Shown: positions 25,219-34,387, numbered from the stretch's first letter. The stretch is 37,470 nt of DNA from Mycobacterium sp. 1245111.1 (GCF_001673405.1 NZ_LZLV01000013.1:1-37470); one strand, 5' to 3'. The notes: generated by a model not told the origin, from the sequence alone. Program-made: numbers and translations.

Positions 25219-25707
25219 ATGGCCCGACCTGAATCCTGGCTGCGAGCGACGATCGCGACCTGTGCCCCGGCCGCGGTAGTGCTGATCCGCCTTTATGTCG
25301 GATTGGTGTTCGCCTGCGAGGGCGTGTTGAAATTCCTGCGGCCCGACTCACTTGGCACCGGCCGGTTCGATAAGGCCGCCATTCCCGCGCCCGCATTCTT
25401 CGCCACCTTCGATGGCATCTTCGAAATCGCCTGCGGGGCACTAATTCTGATCGGACTGCTGACTCGGATTGCCACCATCCCCATGATCATCGACATGCTC
25501 GGCGCACTACTAATTACCAAACTGCCTATCTTCTGGGGCCACGCCCTGCTATTCCGCGGCGAACACGGATGGTGGGACTTTATCCACGAAAGCCGCGTCG
25601 ACCTGGCCCAACTGTGCGGCAGCGTATTTCTGCTACTGGTCGGAGCCGGAACCTACTCCATCGATGCCCATCTGACGACCACAACCGACATTGCCAGCCG
25701 GCGGTGA
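25219..25707 (+). CDS. DoxX-family membrane protein
   Basis: A 162-residue membrane protein with four hydrophobic helices (about residues 18-36, 60-80, 86-106 and 130-150). It has the DoxX pattern: RLYVGLVFACEGVLKF in helix 1, FFATFDGIFEIACGALILIG in helix 2, then a Trp-rich loop (FRGEHGWWDFIHESRVDLAQL). In mycobacteria DoxX proteins have been linked to a membrane oxidoreductase complex with thiol homeostasis. The ATG at 25219 is preceded by AGAAAGGA. It follows the permease by 59 bases on the same strand and probably belongs to the same transcript. Confidence 0.82.
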   Translation: MARPESWLRATIATCAPAAVVLIRLYVGLVFACEGVLKFLRPDSLGTGRFDKAAIPAPAFFATFDGIFEIACGALILIGLLTRIATIPMIIDMLGALLITKLPIFWGHALLFRGEHGWWDFIHESRVDLAQLCGSVFLLLVGAGTYSIDAHLTTTTDIASRR

Positions 25708-25827
25708 ATGCCCAGCGCCGAAAGCGGCGCAGCTGCCGTGCGGGTGGCAGCGGCACTCGCGCTAACTCCCCTGCAGCTTGCCGACACGTCGCGGTTATCT
25801 GCCGCGCTCTTCCGGCAGGTTCACCAC

Positions 25828-26712
25828 TTAGACGGTGCGTTCGAGAAAATCGGCGACGGCTGTGGAGAAGGCGTCGTTGTCATCGCCGGCGATCATGTGG
25901 CCGGCGCCCGTTATGTCGGCGGTCTGGGCGTGGGGAACTAGTTCGATGAAATCGTCTACCGTCTCTTGAGATACCACGTCGGATAGTAAGCCGCGGACGA
26001 GCAGCGTCGGTGCCGATACCCGTCGTGCGCCAGCAGCGAGGAGGTCTCCTATTGCGTCGAACACTTCGGTGCCGGTGTCTGGATCCCCTTGGAGGAATTG
26101 AAGGTTCGAGGTAACGAATGCGGGATCCCATCGCCAGACCCAGCGTTGGTCTTCGCGCTGGCGAAGAACCTTGTGCAGTCCGTCGAGATTCTCGGGTGGT
26201 CGGCGATGCGGGTTGTAGGCGGCGATGACCTCGGCTGCCTCGTCGATGGTGTTGAAGCCGTCAGGATGAGCGGCCATGAACGCGACGACGCGACGCGCGC
26301 CGTGCAGCTCCATCCGCGGGGTGATGTCGACGAGAATGACTGCATCCCATAGCTCTGGCGGGGCGAGCAGGTGGGTGCCCAGAATCGTAAGGCCCCCCAG
26401 CGAAGCCCCGATTACCGCGACCGGGTGCTCTGAGCTCATGTACGCGCGCACTGCGAGTAGGTCGGAGGTGAGTCCCTCCAAATCGTAGCGGCCCGTCGGG
26501 TCCCAGTCGCTGTCACCGTGGCCGCGTGCGTCGTAGGCGATCACCGCGTAGCCGCGGGCGTGTAACCGGCGTGCGGTGGCCTGCCAGGCGTGTCGATTCT
26601 GGCCCCCGCCGTGCAACAGCAGTACGACCGCGCGCGGATCGTCGAGTCGATATACGTCGGCCGCCAGTGACAGCGAATCGCTGGTCGGCACGCGCTCGAC
26701 GAGGGGACTCAT
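25828..26712 (-). CDS. Alpha/beta-fold hydrolase
   Basis: A 294-residue alpha/beta hydrolase. The oxyanion segment LLLHGGGQNRHAW (about residues 31-43), the nucleophile elbow G-A-S-L-G with Ser104, the acid Asp245 (GLLSDVVSQ) and the histidine His272 (TGAGHMIAGDD) form a complete catalytic triad. The family includes esterases, lipases and epoxide hydrolases; an epoxide-hydrolase-like or ester substrate cannot be told apart here. Start choice is uncertain: ATG 26712, or GTG 26739 one base after the stop of the thioesterase upstream. It is the last gene of a long minus-strand series. Confidence 0.83.
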   Translation of the reverse strand: MSPLVERVPTSDSLSLAADVYRLDDPRAVVLLLHGGGQNRHAWQATARRLHARGYAVIAYDARGHGDSDWDPTGRYDLEGLTSDLLAVRAYMSSEHPVAVIGASLGGLTILGTHLLAPPELWDAVILVDITPRMELHGARRVVAFMAAHPDGFNTIDEAAEVIAAYNPHRRPPENLDGLHKVLRQREDQRWVWRWDPAFVTSNLQFLQGDPDTGTEVFDAIGDLLAAGARRVSAPTLLVRGLLSDVVSQETVDDFIELVPHAQTADITGAGHMIAGDDNDAFSTAVADFLERTV

Positions 26713-26740
26713 TGGCGGACGCCCGCTTTGGGAAAACACA

Positions 26741-27187
26741 TCAAGACCGCGGTGCTTTCGGTGTCACGATGGTGACGGTGCCCTGGGCCGCACACACCGG
26801 GTGTCCGTCGTTGGTGATGTCGATCCTGGCGACGCCGCTCCGCTGGCCCAATGCGATGATTTCGGCGGTGGCGGTACAGGTTCCGCTGGACACTGGTCGA
26901 AGAAGGTTTAATTTGAATTCGGTTGTGGCGACCCAAGCACCTGCGGGGATCACGGGATAGAACACCACTCCTAGGCAGTGGTCGACCATGGCCGACAGGC
27001 AGCCCCCGTGCAAGTTGCCGAACGGAGTTAGTAGGTCCGGCCGCGCGTCCATCTCGGCGACGAGGCGTCCGGCGACGAACTCGGTGTGCCGGAACCCCAG
27101 ATAGCCGGCCAGGCCGTCGGAGAGCATCGCGGCGCTCTGCAGTTGCTCGGCGACCTGCTCGTTGAAATCGGCGAACGTCGTGTCCAT
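26741..27187 (-). CDS. PaaI-type hotdog-fold thioesterase
   Basis: A 148-residue hotdog-fold thioesterase with the PaaI signature GNLHGGCLSAMVDHCLG (about residues 57-73), including the conserved His60 and Asp69. A second typical segment is FKLNLLRPVSSGTCTATAEI. These enzymes hydrolyse acyl- or aryl-CoA thioesters. The downstream hydrolase begins one or 28 bases after its stop. It is separated from the MmpL gene by 83 bases that contain an 11-bp palindrome. Confidence 0.82.
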   Translation of the reverse strand: MDTTFADFNEQVAEQLQSAAMLSDGLAGYLGFRHTEFVAGRLVAEMDARPDLLTPFGNLHGGCLSAMVDHCLGVVFYPVIPAGAWVATTEFKLNLLRPVSSGTCTATAEIIALGQRSGVARIDITNDGHPVCAAQGTVTIVTPKAPRS

Positions 27188-27216
27188 CGGTTGCGTTTCC
27201 TCGCCTACTCTGCTTT

Positions 27217-27227
27217 GTGAGTCTCAC
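27217..27227. promoter_or_regulatory. Palindrome GTGAGTCTCAC upstream of thioesterase
   Basis: A perfect 5-bp inverted repeat around a central T, 30 bases before the thioesterase start. It contains AGTCTC, the half-site of the larger palindrome at 30792-30810, so the same TetR could act at both places. Confidence 0.4.
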
Positions 27228-27270
27228 CCGGTCGCGAAAACATTTGAAAGCCCTTGAGTTCGAGGGTGGC

Positions 27271-30200
27271 TTAGCGGTTGCTTGCGGGATGTGCCACCCG
27301 CTGCGGCCACCAGCTGGCGTCGCGTAGGAGAGTGGCGATCGCGGGGACGGTGAGGGTGCGTACGAGGAAGGTGTCCAGCAGCAGTCCGCAGCCGATGATG
27401 GATCCTGTTTCAATCATGATCGCCACCGAGCCGGCCAGGAGCCCGAACATGCTGGCGGCGAAGATGAGCCCGGCCGAGGTGATGACGGAGCCGGTGCTGG
27501 CGACGGTGCGTAAGACGCCGACTCGGACATTGCGGTCGGATTCCTCGCGGAGCCGGGAGACGAGCAGCATGTTGTAGTCGGCGCCGACAGCGACCAGGAT
27601 GATGAAGGCTAACAGTGGTACCGGATAGGCGATGGGATAGCCAAGCCCCCATTGGAAGATCAGGACGCCGACGCCCAGCGAGGCGAGGTAGTTCAAGACC
27701 ACCGTGCCGAGCAGGTACATGGGCGCCAAGATGGCGCGCAGGAGCAGGACCAGGATCAGCCCGACGATGAGCAGGGTGGCGGCGGCCAGTAGTGCAAAGT
27801 CCGACCTGAGCAAGTGTTGGAGGTCGGCGTTGACGGCGGGAAAACCGGCGACGGAGACGGTGGCGTTGGCCAGCGATGTGTTGGGTCGGGCGGCGTCGGC
27901 GACGGTGACCATCTGCTTGGCCAGGTGGGTCGCCTCGCTGCTGTAGGGGTCATGGCTTGATTCGATGGCGAAGCGCGCGGTCTTGCCGTCGCGGGACAGG
28001 AAAAGCTTGGCGACGTCGGCGAATTGGCGGTTCTCGAAGGTGTTGGCCGGTAGGTAGAAGCCGCTCGCGGAATCTGGGGTGGCGCTAGTGCGCGCGGAGT
28101 TCTGGAGTTGGGCGGCGATTTGGCTCATCCCGGACAGCATTTGGAGGTTGCTGTCGGCCAGCGCGTGCACACCGGCTGCCAGTGCCTCTGCTCCGGACGC
28201 GAGTTGGTTGATGCCGTCTTGGAGGCGGTGGATGTTGCCGGTGATGTCGGTGGGGTTGCCCAGTGCGCCGAAGGCACTGTTTAGTGAGCTGACGGATGCT
28301 TGCACGTCGGCCAAAGTGCCGGCGACGGTGGCGTTGGCCGCCGGGTTGTAGCGGTCGCCGAGGTCGGCGACCTGGTTGAAGAAACCGTTGTCGCGCAACG
28401 TGATCAGGATTTGCACTTGGTCGCGTATCTGGGCGCATTGCGGGGTAGTCGCACACCAGGGCGAGGTGTTGAGTGCGCCGACGAGTGGGTCGATGGCGGT
28501 GATAGCGTTTTGGGCTTGATCGGCCAGGGGGCGAAGTCCGGGCCCGGATTGGATGGCCTGGTCGATACTGGGTGCGGTGGCCGAAAGTTGTTGCAGCAGC
28601 GGCCTTAACTGGTCGACGCGTACACCTGCTGACAGTGCTCGGTTCAGAACTCCGGTCAGTGGGGTCAGGGCAGTGCGCACGGTGGTATCGAGTTTCGCCA
28701 GTCCGCCGGCGAGTTGGTCGGCGCCGTTGGTGAGTTTGGCGAGGTCGCCTTTTCGTGCGTTGCCGTCGGCGACTGCATCGGCCATCTTGTCGCCGATCTG
28801 GCCGTTTTGCCATGACAGCTTGGCTTGATCGAGTCGTGTACCGGCGGGTCGGGTGACTCCGGAAACCTTGGTGACGCCGGGAATCTGCGAGATGCGCGAT
28901 GCCATTTCGTCAAGATCGGCCAGCCCTCGGCCGGTCCGCATGTCTGTCGGGTTTTCCACCACGACAAATTCACTGATCACCACATCTTTGCGGAAGTGCC
29001 GGTTGAGCAGCTGGTAACCCTGGTTACTGGGGGTGGTCGTCGGCTGGCCTTGGCGATCGTCATAGCTGATTTTGATCGTCGTAGCCACCGCTGAAAGAGC
29101 CAGTAGGATGACCAGGCTGACGGCCAGCAGCGGTACGGGGCGGCGCACCACCGCGACGGCCACGCTGTTCCAGTAGCGCCGGGTCCGGTCGGGTTTGGGG
29201 TCGCCGATCCCGCGCCGGGCGGCCAGCGTCAGAACGGGTGGCAGCAGCGTGACGGAGGCCAGGAAACCGACGAATACCGCGAGCGCGCAGGCCGGGCCAA
29301 GGGCGGCGAAAACGCTGAGCTTGGCGAAGACCATGGACAGGAAAGCAAAGGCGACGGTGGCCGCCGAGGCGAGGATGACCCGCCCGATGCTGGCGGTGGC
29401 ATGGATGGCTGCTTGATCGGGGGGCACCCCGGCGCGGCGCTGCTCGTGATAGCGGCTGATCAAAAAAACCGAATAGTCGGTACCGGCGCCGAGCAGGATG
29501 GCGCCCATGAACGCGACAGTGAATTCGGAAACCGGCATGCCAAGCTCGCCGAGCGCGGACAGCACGCCACGTCCAACGGCCAGGCTCACCCCGATGACCA
29601 GCAAGGGCAGCACTGCGGTGACCACGGAGCGATAGACGATCATCAGGATCAGCGCGATCAGCGCGGCGGTGGCGATCGAAATGAACAACAGCGCGTGCTC
29701 GGCGCTAGCGATCATGTCGCTGAACGTCGCCGGGGGACCGGTCACATATGCCCTGGTCGTCCTGCCGGCGAATTCCTTGGCGGTGATGTCGCGGACGACG
29801 GTGATGGATTCTGTAGCTGCTGGATCGCCCAGGGTGCCGACGACGCCGACGGGCAGATACCAGGCTTTGTGATCCTGGCTGACGGCCTGGGCTGCGGTCA
29901 CCGGATCGGCGAGCAGGTCTTGGACCAGTAAGACGTGTTTGGTGTCGGCGCGCAGCCGAGACACCAGGTCCGCGTAGTCTCGGCGTGCGGTCGGTGTCAG
30001 ACCGGCAGGGTCCTCCATCGCGACGAACACCATTGTCTTCGAACCCTGTTCGCTGAACGCCACGCTCATCCGGTCGATGGTTTGAAGCGACGGGACATCG
30101 TGAGGCACCAAGTCGACCGACTGCTGGCGTACGACGGTCTCCAGTTGCGGGAACAGCAGCGCCAGCACGACGGCGGTGCCGATCCACACACTGAAAATCA

Positions 30201-30333
30201 GAATCTTGTGTTCAACGGCGAACGCGCCCAGGCGCGCTAGCCGGGGACTATATTCGCTCCTTTCCGCCGTGCCATCACGTTGTCGCCGAACCGACTTCAC
30301 GACGTCGGCGATGGCTGCGAGAGTGTCGGTCAT
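27271..30333 (-). CDS. MmpL-family RND transporter
   Basis: A 1020-residue MmpL/RND exporter with two repeated halves. A first membrane helix (about residues 44-61), a large extracytoplasmic domain and a cluster of five helices are followed by the same layout in the second half. Each half has the conserved Asp-Tyr proton-relay motif: GTDYSVFLISRY in the first and GADYNMLLVSRLREE in the second. The second extracytoplasmic domain has long helical heptad-like segments, as in the coiled-coil branch. Such pumps export lipids, siderophores or other small molecules. The start ATG 30333 overlaps the DUF6188 stop (ATGA). No MmpS partner is present in the window. Confidence 0.9.
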   Translation of the reverse strand: MTDTLAAIADVVKSVRRQRDGTAERSEYSPRLARLGAFAVEHKILIFSVWIGTAVVLALLFPQLETVVRQQSVDLVPHDVPSLQTIDRMSVAFSEQGSKTMVFVAMEDPAGLTPTARRDYADLVSRLRADTKHVLLVQDLLADPVTAAQAVSQDHKAWYLPVGVVGTLGDPAATESITVVRDITAKEFAGRTTRAYVTGPPATFSDMIASAEHALLFISIATAALIALILMIVYRSVVTAVLPLLVIGVSLAVGRGVLSALGELGMPVSEFTVAFMGAILLGAGTDYSVFLISRYHEQRRAGVPPDQAAIHATASIGRVILASAATVAFAFLSMVFAKLSVFAALGPACALAVFVGFLASVTLLPPVLTLAARRGIGDPKPDRTRRYWNSVAVAVVRRPVPLLAVSLVILLALSAVATTIKISYDDRQGQPTTTPSNQGYQLLNRHFRKDVVISEFVVVENPTDMRTGRGLADLDEMASRISQIPGVTKVSGVTRPAGTRLDQAKLSWQNGQIGDKMADAVADGNARKGDLAKLTNGADQLAGGLAKLDTTVRTALTPLTGVLNRALSAGVRVDQLRPLLQQLSATAPSIDQAIQSGPGLRPLADQAQNAITAIDPLVGALNTSPWCATTPQCAQIRDQVQILITLRDNGFFNQVADLGDRYNPAANATVAGTLADVQASVSSLNSAFGALGNPTDITGNIHRLQDGINQLASGAEALAAGVHALADSNLQMLSGMSQIAAQLQNSARTSATPDSASGFYLPANTFENRQFADVAKLFLSRDGKTARFAIESSHDPYSSEATHLAKQMVTVADAARPNTSLANATVSVAGFPAVNADLQHLLRSDFALLAAATLLIVGLILVLLLRAILAPMYLLGTVVLNYLASLGVGVLIFQWGLGYPIAYPVPLLAFIILVAVGADYNMLLVSRLREESDRNVRVGVLRTVASTGSVITSAGLIFAASMFGLLAGSVAIMIETGSIIGCGLLLDTFLVRTLTVPAIATLLRDASWWPQRVAHPASNR

Positions 30334-30767
30334 GTTGCCGCTGAAGGAATCTCGGTTGGGCTGCTCTCGTCGTCGAGAATGTCGTGGCGGACGGTACGGA
30401 CCCGCCCGCCCGGCAGGCAGGCCATGTAGCCGTGGTGTTGGCCGTAGAGCTCCCACGCCGGGGCGTGTGGGTCAGCCTCAACCTCGATGCGGTGGCCGCG
30501 GGAAAACCGGAGGTGCAGTGTGCCATTGTCGGTGCACCAGGCTTCCGTGCACACCGATCCGGCCAAGTCGAGCAGTGGACGCTCATGCTGCGCGACGGCG
30601 CCGGGATCGATCAACACGTCCTCGGCCGGGTAGGACCCGGCCGGGGGAAGCGTAAGTCGGAACTGGTTGGAGATGACCAGTTCGTTGTGATCATCAAGGT
30701 CTAAGACGAGCCCATCCCGCAGTGACAAGCGCTGAACTGTGCAGCTTTCGATCCATTGGTTGAGCAT
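30330..30767 (-). CDS. DUF6188-family protein coupled to MmpL
   Basis: A 145-residue soluble protein resembling DUF6188 as I recall it, with FRLTLPPAGSYPAEDVLIDP in the middle and WELYGQHHGYMACLPGG toward the end. It has conserved acidic, Trp and Tyr residues but no known activity. It overlaps the start of the MmpL gene by four bases (ATGA), so the two proteins are probably made together. It might assist the transporter or act as a small-ligand or immunity-type protein; that is a guess. Confidence 0.68.
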   Translation of the reverse strand: MLNQWIESCTVQRLSLRDGLVLDLDDHNELVISNQFRLTLPPAGSYPAEDVLIDPGAVAQHERPLLDLAGSVCTEAWCTDNGTLHLRFSRGHRIEVEADPHAPAWELYGQHHGYMACLPGGRVRTVRHDILDDESSPTEIPSAAT

Positions 30768-30791
30768 GAGAACTCCTCTGACACGTAGGCG

Positions 30792-30810
30792 AGTCTCCTT
30801 ATACGAGACT
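30792..30810. promoter_or_regulatory. Palindromic operator between TetR and DUF6188-MmpL
   Basis: AGTCTC-CTTATAC-GAGACT is a perfect inverted repeat with 6-bp arms in the 61-base gap downstream of the TetR gene and upstream of DUF6188-mmpL. The spacer contains an AT-rich TTATAC that could be part of a -10 box. It is a strong candidate for the TetR binding site. Confidence 0.6.
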
Positions 30811-30828
30811 ACCAGTATCGTTGCGCTA

Positions 30829-31479
30829 CTAGTAGTAGCGTTCGACGGTAATCGGGCTGCTGTGGCTCGTCAGAATCAATCGAGTGGCCCGATCGATGTT
30901 GTTGCGGGCTTCATCCGCTGATACCCGCTTGCCGATGAACCTTGTGAGGTTGGCCAGCCAAATGTCGCAGAGCAGCCCGGCGATCAATAGGTGGTTCGGC
31001 GAGGGTTCGCCGCCGCTCAAGGCGCGGGCGAGTACTCGTGCGATCACGCCGGTGGCTCGGTCCACCTCGTCGGCGGCCGTCGTGTCGGCGACGACGAAGG
31101 CCCTCGTCATCGCCTCGGTGAGCAGGGGATCGCGCTGCCACTCGGCGTGTAGACATTGCGTGAGATGCGCCAAGCGCTGCGGTGGGTCATCTGCGATGGT
31201 GGACCAATCGCGCATCGCTTCGACGCGTAAAAACTCGCGAGTCAATGCGCTAACCAAGAGGTGAGTTTTCGACGGAAAGTAGCCGTACAGGGTGCCCACG
31301 GCGATACCTGCCTGATCGGCAATCGTGCGCATCTGCACCGCTTCGTAACCACCGGCGCTCGCCAGTGATATCGCCTCGTCCAGAATCGCGTCTCTTCGCC
31401 ACATTGAGCGTGGGCGCTGTCGCGATAGGTTTCCTTGGCGCATTGTTGCTTTGGCGTCGATAGGTGCGGAAGAAGTCAT
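30829..31479 (-). CDS. TetR-family regulator of the MmpL cluster
   Basis: A 216-residue TetR-type repressor. The helix-turn-helix covers about residues 50-69 (MRTIADQAGIAVGTLYGYF), followed by PSKTHLLVSAL. The C-terminal ligand domain has the usual helical look (ATGVIARVLARALSGGEPSP). Its start overlaps the end of the thioesterase gene by four bases (ATGA). It lies just upstream of the DUF6188-mmpL pair with a perfect palindrome between, and a second short palindrome, CTACTAGTAG (30826-30835), overlaps its stop. It most likely controls the MmpL export operon; the ligand is unknown. Confidence 0.88.
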   Translation of the reverse strand: MTSSAPIDAKATMRQGNLSRQRPRSMWRRDAILDEAISLASAGGYEAVQMRTIADQAGIAVGTLYGYFPSKTHLLVSALTREFLRVEAMRDWSTIADDPPQRLAHLTQCLHAEWQRDPLLTEAMTRAFVVADTTAADEVDRATGVIARVLARALSGGEPSPNHLLIAGLLCDIWLANLTRFIGKRVSADEARNNIDRATRLILTSHSSPITVERYY

Positions 31480-32003
31480 GGGTTGCGTCGAATTTGGTCG
31501 GTCGGGAGTCCGCTTGTCCTGGATAGGTCTTCGAGCAGCTCGTCAAAACCGGAGGTGTCGCCGTGCGCGGCGAAGTGTTCGGCGGTGACCACAACGAATA
31601 CGGCCTTGGCGGTGAACCGCGTTGCCCCGTCGGCGCCTGTGCCCGTGCCCGTTACGTGTAGGGCGCGGCCTGTTCGGCGGGAAATGCTCGCGCTGAGGCG
31701 ATGGGGTTGGTGAAGGGGCACCGGTCGGAGATATTCGACCGTCAAGCTTCGGGTGACTGCGGGCGTGCCCGCTATCCACAGGGTGAATCCAAGAACGTCG
31801 TCACAAGCGGCCGCAACAGCGCCGCCGTGAGCTAATCCTGGTGCACCGATGTGTCGCTCGTCGAATGTCAGGTCGCTATAGACGCTTTCCCCGATGCGAT
31901 AGACCACAAGTTGAAGGCCGTGGGGATTCTCAGACCCACACCCCATGCAGGTGGGGGTATGCGAAGGCAGCCGCTCCGGTTCCGGCTTCGTTGGCGTGTT
32001 CAT
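31476..32003 (-). CDS. Hotdog-fold thioesterase with N-terminal CxxC
   Basis: A 175-residue PaaI/hotdog protein. The N-terminus has Cys19-x2-Cys22 (CMGCGSENPHGLQL), a pattern common in this thioesterase branch. The catalytic-type segment is GLAHGGAVAAACDDVLGF. It is coupled by four-base overlaps both to the MFS exporter upstream and to the TetR gene downstream, so it sits in the middle of an operon. It probably releases a CoA-bound acid for export or modification. Confidence 0.82.
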   Translation of the reverse strand: MNTPTKPEPERLPSHTPTCMGCGSENPHGLQLVVYRIGESVYSDLTFDERHIGAPGLAHGGAVAAACDDVLGFTLWIAGTPAVTRSLTVEYLRPVPLHQPHRLSASISRRTGRALHVTGTGTGADGATRFTAKAVFVVVTAEHFAAHGDTSGFDELLEDLSRTSGLPTDQIRRNP

Positions 32004-33589
32004 GGTTGCCCAATTTCCGTCGACAGGTCACGGCTGTGGTGGTCGATCGCTGTCGGATTCGGGTAGCCACCTTGTCCATTCAGTGCCTTGGCGGGTCGCC
32101 CGGGCGCCAAGATCGCGACAATTACTGCGGACAGGCCGCAGACCGCCGCCAACACGATTGCCCCCATGGTGCAGCCGTGGACGAACGCCGTCTTCGCTGA
32201 GGCAATCGCTGGTTGCAGCGGTGGTCCGAGACGGTGCGCGGCCTGTGTGGCTGAGGCCAGCGAATCGCTAAATGCCGCTTGCGCCGGGGCTGGGAGTGCT
32301 GCGACAACGGGCTTTACGCGATCGGAGTAGCCGGCGGCGAGCAGACTTCCGGCAATGGCCACTCCGATTGCAGCGCCCAGTTCGCGTGCGGCGTCGTTGA
32401 CTGCGGCGGCGACGCCGTGCTTTTCCACAGGTGTGGCATCGACGACGGCCGCGGTCGACGGCGCGGTGCACAGCCCCAAGCCGACGCCGAAAGCTAGTAG
32501 GGCGCAAACGACTTCGATATAACCGGAGTTAACGTCAAGGCCGCTTACCAAGAGCGTGCCAACGGCAATCGCGACCAGCCCGGAGACCGCCATCATTCGT
32601 AAACCCCATTGATTGGCCAGCCGGGGTGCGGCGAGCGAGACACCGACAATCGGCACGATCAGCGGCGTCAATGCCAACGCCGACACCAGCGGTGCGTAGC
32701 CGCAAATAAGCTGCAAGTACTGAACTAAGAGATAGAACACGCCGAACATCACCAGGAAGTGCAGTACGAGAGATACTGTGCCTGCGGAAAATCCGCGGTC
32801 GGTGAAGAGTCGCATATCGAGCAGCGGATCGGACGTACGTAGCTCCACCGCAACAAAGGTCAGTACTCCGAAGGCGCCGATGCCGAACAAGGCGACCACC
32901 GCACCATCGGTCCATCCACGCTGCGGGGCCTCGATGAGGCCGACCACGATCAGGCCAATTGCGATAGCGATGATCACGGACCCGGCCACGTCGATGCGGG
33001 GGTGTGAGTGCTGGCGCGATTCTGGCACCAACCACGAGGCGGCGAGCAAGATCAGCGCGGCGGCGGTCAGGGCCACGAAGATTGCTTTCCACGACCAGAA
33101 TTCAAGCAAAACGCCCGAAAGCAGCACGCCCACTACAGCACCCGACGCGGCAACGCCTGCCCAAAGTCCTACTGCACGACCTCTTTCGCCCGCCGGAAAT
33201 TCACCGGTCAAAATCGACAGCGTCGAGGGCATGACAAGAGCGGCCCCTGCACCGCTCACCGTGCGTGCGGCTATCAGCGACAGTGGATCATCGAGCGCCA
33301 ACGGCACCGCAGAAGCCGTCGCAAACACGATGAGACCGGCAATCAGGACACCGCGCCGACCGTAGCGATCGCCGACGGCTCCCGCGGGCAGCACCAGACA
33401 CGCGACCGCCAGCGTGTAGCCGTCGACGATCCAAGTCAGCTGGCTTTGCGTCGCTCCGCTCTGAACGGCGATGTCAGACAACGCGGTGTATAGAGCTGCC
33501 ATGGAACCGATCACGAGCGCCACCGCGAGGCATGACATAACGAGTGTCCATCGCTGGCCCGCAGATAGCCGGGAAGCTCGGTTGGGCAT
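32000..33589 (-). CDS. DHA2-family MFS exporter (EmrB/QacA type)
   Basis: A 529-residue transporter with about 14 hydrophobic helices, in the DHA2 drug:H+ antiporter group. Motif A, GDRYGRRGVLIAG, lies in the loop after helix 2, and motif C-like residues GVAASGAVVGVLLSGVL occur in helix 5. Such proteins extrude toxic or endogenous small molecules. Its stop overlaps the start of the downstream thioesterase. It diverges from the TetR gene at 33692, with an inverted repeat between them, so it is probably repressed by that TetR. Confidence 0.88.
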   Translation of the reverse strand: MPNRASRLSAGQRWTLVMSCLAVALVIGSMAALYTALSDIAVQSGATQSQLTWIVDGYTLAVACLVLPAGAVGDRYGRRGVLIAGLIVFATASAVPLALDDPLSLIAARTVSGAGAALVMPSTLSILTGEFPAGERGRAVGLWAGVAASGAVVGVLLSGVLLEFWSWKAIFVALTAAALILLAASWLVPESRQHSHPRIDVAGSVIIAIAIGLIVVGLIEAPQRGWTDGAVVALFGIGAFGVLTFVAVELRTSDPLLDMRLFTDRGFSAGTVSLVLHFLVMFGVFYLLVQYLQLICGYAPLVSALALTPLIVPIVGVSLAAPRLANQWGLRMMAVSGLVAIAVGTLLVSGLDVNSGYIEVVCALLAFGVGLGLCTAPSTAAVVDATPVEKHGVAAAVNDAARELGAAIGVAIAGSLLAAGYSDRVKPVVAALPAPAQAAFSDSLASATQAAHRLGPPLQPAIASAKTAFVHGCTMGAIVLAAVCGLSAVIVAILAPGRPAKALNGQGGYPNPTAIDHHSRDLSTEIGQP

Positions 33590-33605
33590 ACCCCCCCTTA
33601 CGAAA

Positions 33606-33632
33606 CCGACAGTTTTGCTCCGCTACTGTTGG
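33606..33632. promoter_or_regulatory. Inverted repeat between MFS exporter and TetR
   Basis: CCGACAGT, 11 bases, ACTGTTGG: arms matching at seven of eight positions. It lies in the 102-base divergent gap between the exporter (33589) and the TetR (33692) and probably serves as the repressor operator for both. Confidence 0.5.
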
Positions 33633-33691
33633 TACCATAAGTGTGGTATCCGTTGAAGCCCGTATTCGTTAATTTGGGTTATGAGGTGCTC

Positions 33692-34387
33692 GTGACCGAC
33701 CCGTATGCCTTGGCTCCGGACTCCGACGAAGATGCCGACCCTCGGCGTATTCGCTCGCGCAACCGGCTGTTAGACGCCGCCGCGGCGTTATTGAGCACAG
33801 GAGGGGTCGAGGCCGTCACCATCGACGCGGTCACGAAAGCCTCCAAGGTCGCCCGCACCACCCTCTACCGCCATTTCAAGAGCTCGTCGCACCTGCTGGC
33901 CGCCACATTCGAGCGACTGCTACCACAAGTCACTCCGACTGCACCGGCCAGCGGCACCCTGCGAGAGCAGTTGATCGAGTTATTGGATAGGCAAGCCACG
34001 CTGTTCAACGAGGCTCCCCTGCACGTCACAACGCTGGCATGGTTGGCGCTCGGCCCAACGAACATCAAGGCCGACACCGACGACCACCACGCATCGGGCG
34101 CACTTCGCGCGCGCGTGATCGACCAGTACCGACAGCCCTTCGATGCGCTGCTGCACAGCGAGCAGGCACGCGCCGAACTCGACGACTTTGACCTGGAACT
34201 GGCGCTGTGTCAGCTTGTCGGGCCGTTGGCGTTCGCGCGACTGACCGGCTTTCGCACCATGACCCACGATGACTGCACAACGATCGTCGACGATTTCCTC
34301 GCCGCACACCAGCGCCGCGGTAACGGCACTCATATCGAGTCAAAGTCGGCGACGACGCGGGCAAAAAACACGCGCGCCACACGATAG
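33692..34387 (+). CDS. TetR-family regulator, divergent from MFS exporter
   Basis: A 231-residue TetR-type regulator with helix-turn-helix at about residues 43-62 (TIDAVTKASKVARTTLYRHF). The GTG at 33692 is chosen because a GAGG site lies five bases upstream. The longer frame from GTG 33641 runs into the likely promoter. It is probably a repressor of the divergent DHA2 exporter. The C-terminal tail is basic and Thr-rich. Its stop is directly adjacent to the stop of the convergent P450 gene, with no bases between. Confidence 0.84.
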   Translation: MTDPYALAPDSDEDADPRRIRSRNRLLDAAAALLSTGGVEAVTIDAVTKASKVARTTLYRHFKSSSHLLAATFERLLPQVTPTAPASGTLREQLIELLDRQATLFNEAPLHVTTLAWLALGPTNIKADTDDHHASGALRARVIDQYRQPFDALLHSEQARAELDDFDLELALCQLVGPLAFARLTGFRTMTHDDCTTIVDDFLAAHQRRGNGTHIESKSATTRAKNTRATR

